From the NCBI GenBank assembly GCA_026001225.1, contig BNZQ01000061.1, positions 1 through 8,808 of the forward strand: a DNA stretch of 8,808 bases, in the 5' to 3' direction. The notes beneath the pieces are model-generated. The model did not search any database and was not told the DNA's origin. It worked only from the letters and a program-made list of their open reading frames with translations. Positions 6,701 to 8,808 of the stretch are shown here, in pieces. Every line of letters starts with the position of its first letter. Positions within the stretch are counted from its first letter, which is position 1. This DNA is from Clostridia bacterium (GTDB lineage: Bacteria > Bacillota > Clostridia > Christensenellales > DUVY01). The position numbers were made by a program, and so were the translations under genes.

Positions 6701-8808
6701 TAGCGGCGGCGGCGGCAATATAACGATTCAAGGCAATGCGGCGGTAACGGCGAACGGCGGCTTCGGCGGCGCGGGGATCGGCGGCGGCGACGGCGGCGGC
6801 GGCGGCAATATAACGATTCAAGGCAATGCGGCGGTAACGGCGAACGGCGGCGTCAGCGGAGCGGGGATCGGCGGCGGCAACGGCGGCGACGGCGGTACGA
6901 TTACGATTAACGGCGGCTCGGTAATCGCGAACGGCGGCGACTACGGCGCGGGGATCGGCGGCTTCGGCGGCGGCGGTACTATAATGATCACCGACGGCTC
7001 GGTAACGGCGACGGGCGGCATCCAAGCCGCGGGAATCGGCGGCGGCTTGGGCGGCGACGGCGGTACGATTACGATTGAGGGCGGAGACATAACGGCGAAC
7101 GGCGGCTTCGGCGGCGCGGGGATCGGCGGCGGTTACGGCTACGGCGGCGGTACGATTGAGATTAAGGGCAATGCGGCGGTAAGGGCGACGGGCGGCGACA
7201 GCGGCGCGGGGATCGGCGGCGGCAGCGGCGGCGACGGCGGCGATATAACGATTCAAGGCAATGCGGCGGTAACGGCGGACGGCGGCGACCATGCCGCGGG
7301 GATCGGCGGCGGTTACGGCGGCGCGGGCGGTACTTTTCAGATGAACGGCGGCAACCTAACGGCGAACGGCGGCCGATACGGCGCGGGGATCGGCAGCGGC
7401 GACGGCAGCGCGGGAGTCGGCGGCGACGGCGGCGGCATTACCGTGAACGGCGGCATTGTGACGGCGACGGGCGGCGACTACTCCGCGGGGATCGGCGGCG
7501 GCCAATACGGCGCGGGCGGCGTTATTACCGTGAACGGCGGCGACATAACGGCGACCGGCGGCGACTACGGCGCGGGGATCGGCGGCGGCAGTTTCGGCGA
7601 CGGCGGCGACATTGCCGTGAACGGCGGCACGGTAACGGCGACGGGCGTCCTCGGCGGCGCGGGATTGGGCGGCAACAACGGCGCGGCGGACACGGGCACG
7701 TTCGCCTTAACCGGCGGTATCGTTTATGCCGTGAACGGCGGGATTTCTCATACAGCCTATTTAACCGCAGTCACGAGCCGCGGTATCGTATTTTTAGGAA
7801 ACGACGGCACGGTTTACGGAACCGTGACTCTCACGGCGGATATTACGATCAACGGAACGTTTACCGTCGGCGCAAGCGGCGCGCTGCCCGCGGCCTTGAC
7901 CGTAGAGGGCACACTGGACGTCAGCGCGGCGGCGTGGGCAAAGATAACGGAAAACAGCGTCGTCACCGTTACGACGGGCGCTATTATACGCAAAACGGTC
8001 GCGGTTCCCGTCCTCGCCGGCAACACGTCGGCGACGTATAACGGCGGTACGAAAACGGTGACGGTCAGCCCCGCCGATGCCAACGCGTATACGGTCGGCG
8101 GCGATACTGCGGCAACGGAGGCGGGATCCTATACGGCGACCGTCACCCTCAATTACTTGGACTTTTACAGATGGTTGACGGGCGGCGACGTCGCGGTCAG
8201 AGAGTTTGCATGGACGGTCGGGCAAGCGGCGGGGACAGAGAACCCGTCGTACGCGGCGTTGAACGCGGTGAGCGGCGTTACCTATACGGGCGCGGCGCAA
8301 AACGGCTATTTCACGTTTGCCGACGGAAACTATTCGTGGGACGCCGATTATTCGGGCGCGGCGAACGCGGCGACGTACACGCTGTACTACTCCTACGTTT
8401 CGCAAAATGCGAACTATGAGAGCGTCGCCGGCGCAACCGTAACGCTGACGGTCGGAAAAGCCGATCCGGCCTATACCCCGCCGGCGCTGACGGCTTTCGT
8501 CGGGCAAACCCTTGCCGACGCGGTATCGCAACTGCCGGCGGGCTTTGCCTTTGAGGCGGCGGCGGAGACCTCGGTCGGCGCGTTGGGCGGCAATTCGTTT
8601 ACCGTAACCTATACCCCGTCCGACACGGCGAATTACAACACGGTAACGGGCATTACGGTCAATATGGCGGTTTCATTGCGGTGGCTGGACGATAAGGAAA
8701 AGATCATGCTCGACTGCGCGGACAGGCAGAATTTGGCGGCGTCACTCATGGGCGTATTCGATAGCCAGATCAGCGGGGGCAAGCGCTACGATACGGCGGT
8801 ATTCGGCC
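3723..8808 (+). CDS. Giant secreted glycine-rich repeat surface protein, 3' end open
   Basis: At least 1,695 codons are open with no stop before the window edge (start 3723, or 3729 by the closer Shine-Dalgarno). Layout: residues 7-42 are four 9-residue repeats. Arg43-Arg44 and a hydrophobic helix at about 48-67 follow, with a likely signal peptidase site APAARA|E near residue 76. A beta-rich lead-in domain spans about 78-216 (TVTLNQHNGYYRI, AVNLTLSGNNTLQG, AVPAGASLTITEDSDGG). About 37 glycine-rich repeats spanning about 217-1339 come next, then Ig-like/MBG-like domains at about 1340-1653 (ATYNGGTKTVTV...GSYTATVTL; FVGQTLADAVSQLPAGFAF; FTVTYTPSDTANYNTVTG). It is secreted and probably cell-surface attached, with a role in adhesion or carbohydrate binding by analogy to GAGIGGG-repeat proteins of gut Clostridia; the function is not shown. 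No anchor such as LPXTG is visible. Residues 1654-1695 are deacetylase sequence from the terminal inverted repeat, so the natural C-terminus is probably not present here. Confidence 0.85.
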   Translation, partial: MQMKQENGTAGHNANSGTGGRYTNGGTGGRRTDSGTDGRYTARRSRWAAIVCVLVLLIAGGCFALTLGGRAPAARAEGSGDGSNWLNSIDIDLNGSLTGGAGYAYASDTVTLNQHNGYYRIKDSGFDGTAATARAISIAVDSGITVNVELQGMYLNPATVSAFSIPATSAVNLTLSGNNTLQGAVDCAGLAVPAGASLTITEDSDGGRLTANGAQLGAGIGGNNGEGGGNITINGGTIEATGVNASAGIGGGSEGDGGRIKINGGTVRANGGQGSAGIGDGFIGAGGTITINGGDITAYGGFGGAGIGSSSDGGSSYGGVGGFIEIKGGTVTATGGQYGAGIGGGSDKDGGYITIQGNATVTANGGYSGAGIGGGENGGGGTIAIEGGDITANGGLYGAGIGGGRYGAGGGDITIQGNATVKATGSTGGAGIGGSYGGGGTIEIKGNATVTATGGSTGAGIGGGLFGDGGDITIGGSAKVTANGGDAAAGIGGGLGGAGGTIIMAGSATAKVEATGGDNGAGIGGGDGSAGGTITIGGGAAVTANGGDNGAGIGGGAGGAGGFIEIKDSAKVEATGSDYGAGIGGGLNGAGGTIEIKGNAAVTAQGGLYGAGIGGGAGGTGGFIEIKDSAKVEATGGDYGAGIGGGNGRAGGTITINGGDITATGGAGTGGGYGGAGIGGGYNGGGGTITINGDATVMATGSDGGAGIGGGDEGDGGDITIQGSATVTAIGSRFGAGIGGGNGNSGGGGGGGDITIQGNTTVIANGGDKGAGIGGGQNGDGGTLIMAGSAKVTATGGYGGAGIGGGQNGDGGTITINGGDITATGGFFGAGIGGSQNGDGGTITINGGDITANGGDHAAGIGGGDNGDGGMIVIKGGDITAKGGFFGAGIGGGFGGAGGTIIIDGSATAKVEAKGGAGGAGIGGGAGGAGGADGAGGTIEIKGGDITATGGDGGAGIGGGDIGDGGTIIIDGSAKVTANGGDYGAGIGGGAGASGGGGNITIQGNAAVTANGGFGGAGIGGGDGGGGGNITIQGNAAVTANGGVSGAGIGGGNGGDGGTITINGGSVIANGGDYGAGIGGFGGGGTIMITDGSVTATGGIQAAGIGGGLGGDGGTITIEGGDITANGGFGGAGIGGGYGYGGGTIEIKGNAAVRATGGDSGAGIGGGSGGDGGDITIQGNAAVTADGGDHAAGIGGGYGGAGGTFQMNGGNLTANGGRYGAGIGSGDGSAGVGGDGGGITVNGGIVTATGGDYSAGIGGGQYGAGGVITVNGGDITATGGDYGAGIGGGSFGDGGDIAVNGGTVTATGVLGGAGLGGNNGAADTGTFALTGGIVYAVNGGISHTAYLTAVTSRGIVFLGNDGTVYGTVTLTADITINGTFTVGASGALPAALTVEGTLDVSAAAWAKITENSVVTVTTGAIIRKTVAVPVLAGNTSATYNGGTKTVTVSPADANAYTVGGDTAATEAGSYTATVTLNYLDFYRWLTGGDVAVREFAWTVGQAAGTENPSYAALNAVSGVTYTGAAQNGYFTFADGNYSWDADYSGAANAATYTLYYSYVSQNANYESVAGATVTLTVGKADPAYTPPALTAFVGQTLADAVSQLPAGFAFEAAAETSVGALGGNSFTVTYTPSDTANYNTVTGITVNMAVSLRWLDDKEKIMLDCADRQNLAASLMGVFDSQISGGKRYDTAVFG
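3741..3848 (+). repeat. 27-base tandem repeat, 4 copies, coding 9-residue cytoplasmic repeats
   Basis: Copies at 3741, 3768, 3795 and 3822 encode NGTAGHNAN, SGTGGRYTN, GGTGGRRTD and SGTDGRYTA. They lie before the signal helix, so they would form an unusually long, polar signal-peptide n-region of about 45 residues. The RYTN motif echoes the RTYTN reading of the 15-base array just upstream, though the nucleotide sequences are not clearly the same. Confidence 0.85.
5341..5700 (+). repeat. 180-base higher-order duplication inside the repeat region
   Basis: Two adjacent 180-base blocks (5341-5520 and 5521-5700), each holding two repeat units, are close copies. The core 5401-5480 versus 5581-5660 differs at only 2 of 80 positions (5451/5631 and 5468/5648), while 5341-5400 versus 5521-5580 differs at 8 of 60. 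The last 40 bases diverge. This indicates a recent two-unit duplication or gene conversion. Confidence 0.85.
6141..6279 (+). repeat. Recently duplicated repeat unit, 52 identical bases at an 87-base offset
   Basis: Bases 6141-6192 and 6228-6279 are identical, starting CAAAACGGCGACGGCGGTAC. The same start also occurs at 6051. The run of QNGDGG units (repeats 19-21) therefore looks like a local single-unit expansion. Confidence 0.85.
6703..6851 (+). repeat. Recently duplicated repeat unit, 59 identical bases at a 90-base offset
   Basis: Bases 6703-6761 and 6793-6851 are identical and encode the strand GGNITIQGNAAVTANGG in repeats 26 and 27. The flanks differ (FGGAGIGG versus VSGAGIGG). Identity confined to the strand half suggests duplication followed by divergence, or local conversion. 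Confidence 0.85.
8682..8808 (-). repeat. Right arm of 127-base terminal inverted repeat
   Basis: This is the exact reverse complement of bases 1-127. Read on the plus strand it encodes WLDDKEKIMLDCADRQNLAA and the 22 residues that follow, identical to deacetylase residues 181-222. It is in frame with the upstream surface protein. The boundary lies between 8681 and 8682, just after the Ig-like domain residues NMAVSLR. Nothing like an attachment site or transposon end is visible at the boundary. Confidence 0.97.

Larger units (their letters stand above)
4371..7740 (+). repeat. About 37 glycine-rich repeats of about 30 residues (roughly 90 bases each)
   Basis: Each unit follows the pattern [GA]AGIGGG-x(2-3)-G-x-GG-[TDF]-I-x-I-x-G-[GN]-x-[IV]-T-A-x-GG. 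The first begins at residue 217 and the last, degenerate one ends TGGIVYAVNGG. Strand sequences come in types: TITINGGDITATGG, DITIQGNATVTANGG, FIEIKDSAKVEATGS and TIIIDGSAKVTANGG. Alternating hydrophobic and polar residues with Asn/Thr ladders and glycine turns suggest a right-handed beta-solenoid (inference). By eye I see no Cys, Trp or Pro in the units. Most size differences are in the glycine loop between strands. Codon use is dominated by GGC, GCG, ACG and GTA. Confidence 0.9.

Noticed and set aside
4170..7292. A 1,040-residue open frame on the minus strand
   Set aside because: It is the mirror of the glycine-rich repeat region. Repetitive GC-rich codons simply avoid stops on the other strand. 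The product is an Ala/Arg/Tyr-rich shadow with no domain or ribosome binding site, while the plus frame has a promoter, ribosome binding site, signal peptide and known domain types.
7794..8531. A 245-residue minus-strand open frame
   Set aside because: It is Arg/Val-rich, lies wholly opposite the Ig-like domains, and has no family features.
1..8808. Linear plasmid or phage with true terminal inverted repeats
   Set aside because: Both ends lie inside coding sequence that reads off the edge, with no terminal protein, protelomerase or replication gene.

Overview
The 8,808-base window reads like a contig from an anaerobic, moderately GC-rich Firmicutes-type (Clostridia-like, possibly gut) bacterium. 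This rests on clear Shine-Dalgarno sites, sigma-A-like promoters, a ROK-family protein next to an AraC-type regulator, and a large secreted surface protein of a style common in gut Clostridia. The taxonomic guess is inference; there is no rRNA or other marker gene.

Left part (1-3254). A PIG-L/LmbE-type zinc deacetylase, cut by the window edge (minus strand, 667 to 1), lies downstream of a ROK-family sugar-kinase-like protein (minus strand, 2170 to 833). The 165-base gap between them holds a near-perfect 36-base palindrome. Divergent from these two is an AraC-family regulator with a cupin-like sensor domain (plus strand, 2382-3254). The intergenic space carries a candidate promoter in each direction. 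The simplest reading is a small carbohydrate, possibly amino-sugar, locus: a regulator, a kinase-like protein and a deacetylase.

Middle (3255-3722). This non-coding stretch contains a 97-base element with inverted ends and an internal GC-rich hairpin (3363-3459), a strong promoter (3520-3548) and a 15-base tandem repeat (7 full copies, 3564-3668). The repeat falls in the inferred 5' leader of the next gene and is in the same reading frame as that gene.

Right part (3723-8808, over half the window). One open frame of at least 1,695 codons encodes a secreted protein. It has a cytoplasmic N-terminus made of four 9-residue repeats, a signal/anchor helix, a lead-in beta-rich domain, about 37 glycine-rich repeats of about 30 residues (GAGIGGG...GGTITINGGDITATGG type, probably a beta-solenoid), and Ig-like/MBG-like C-terminal domains. 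No stop codon is reached.

The most unusual structural fact is that the first 127 bases and the last 127 bases are exact reverse complements. Because of this, the surface-protein frame runs in frame into the same 42 residues that end the visible deacetylase. The exact length of 127 (a common largest assembly k-mer) and the joining of two unrelated proteins point to a graph junction or chimeric/inverted join more than to a natural fusion, but a real inverted duplication cannot be excluded from sequence alone.
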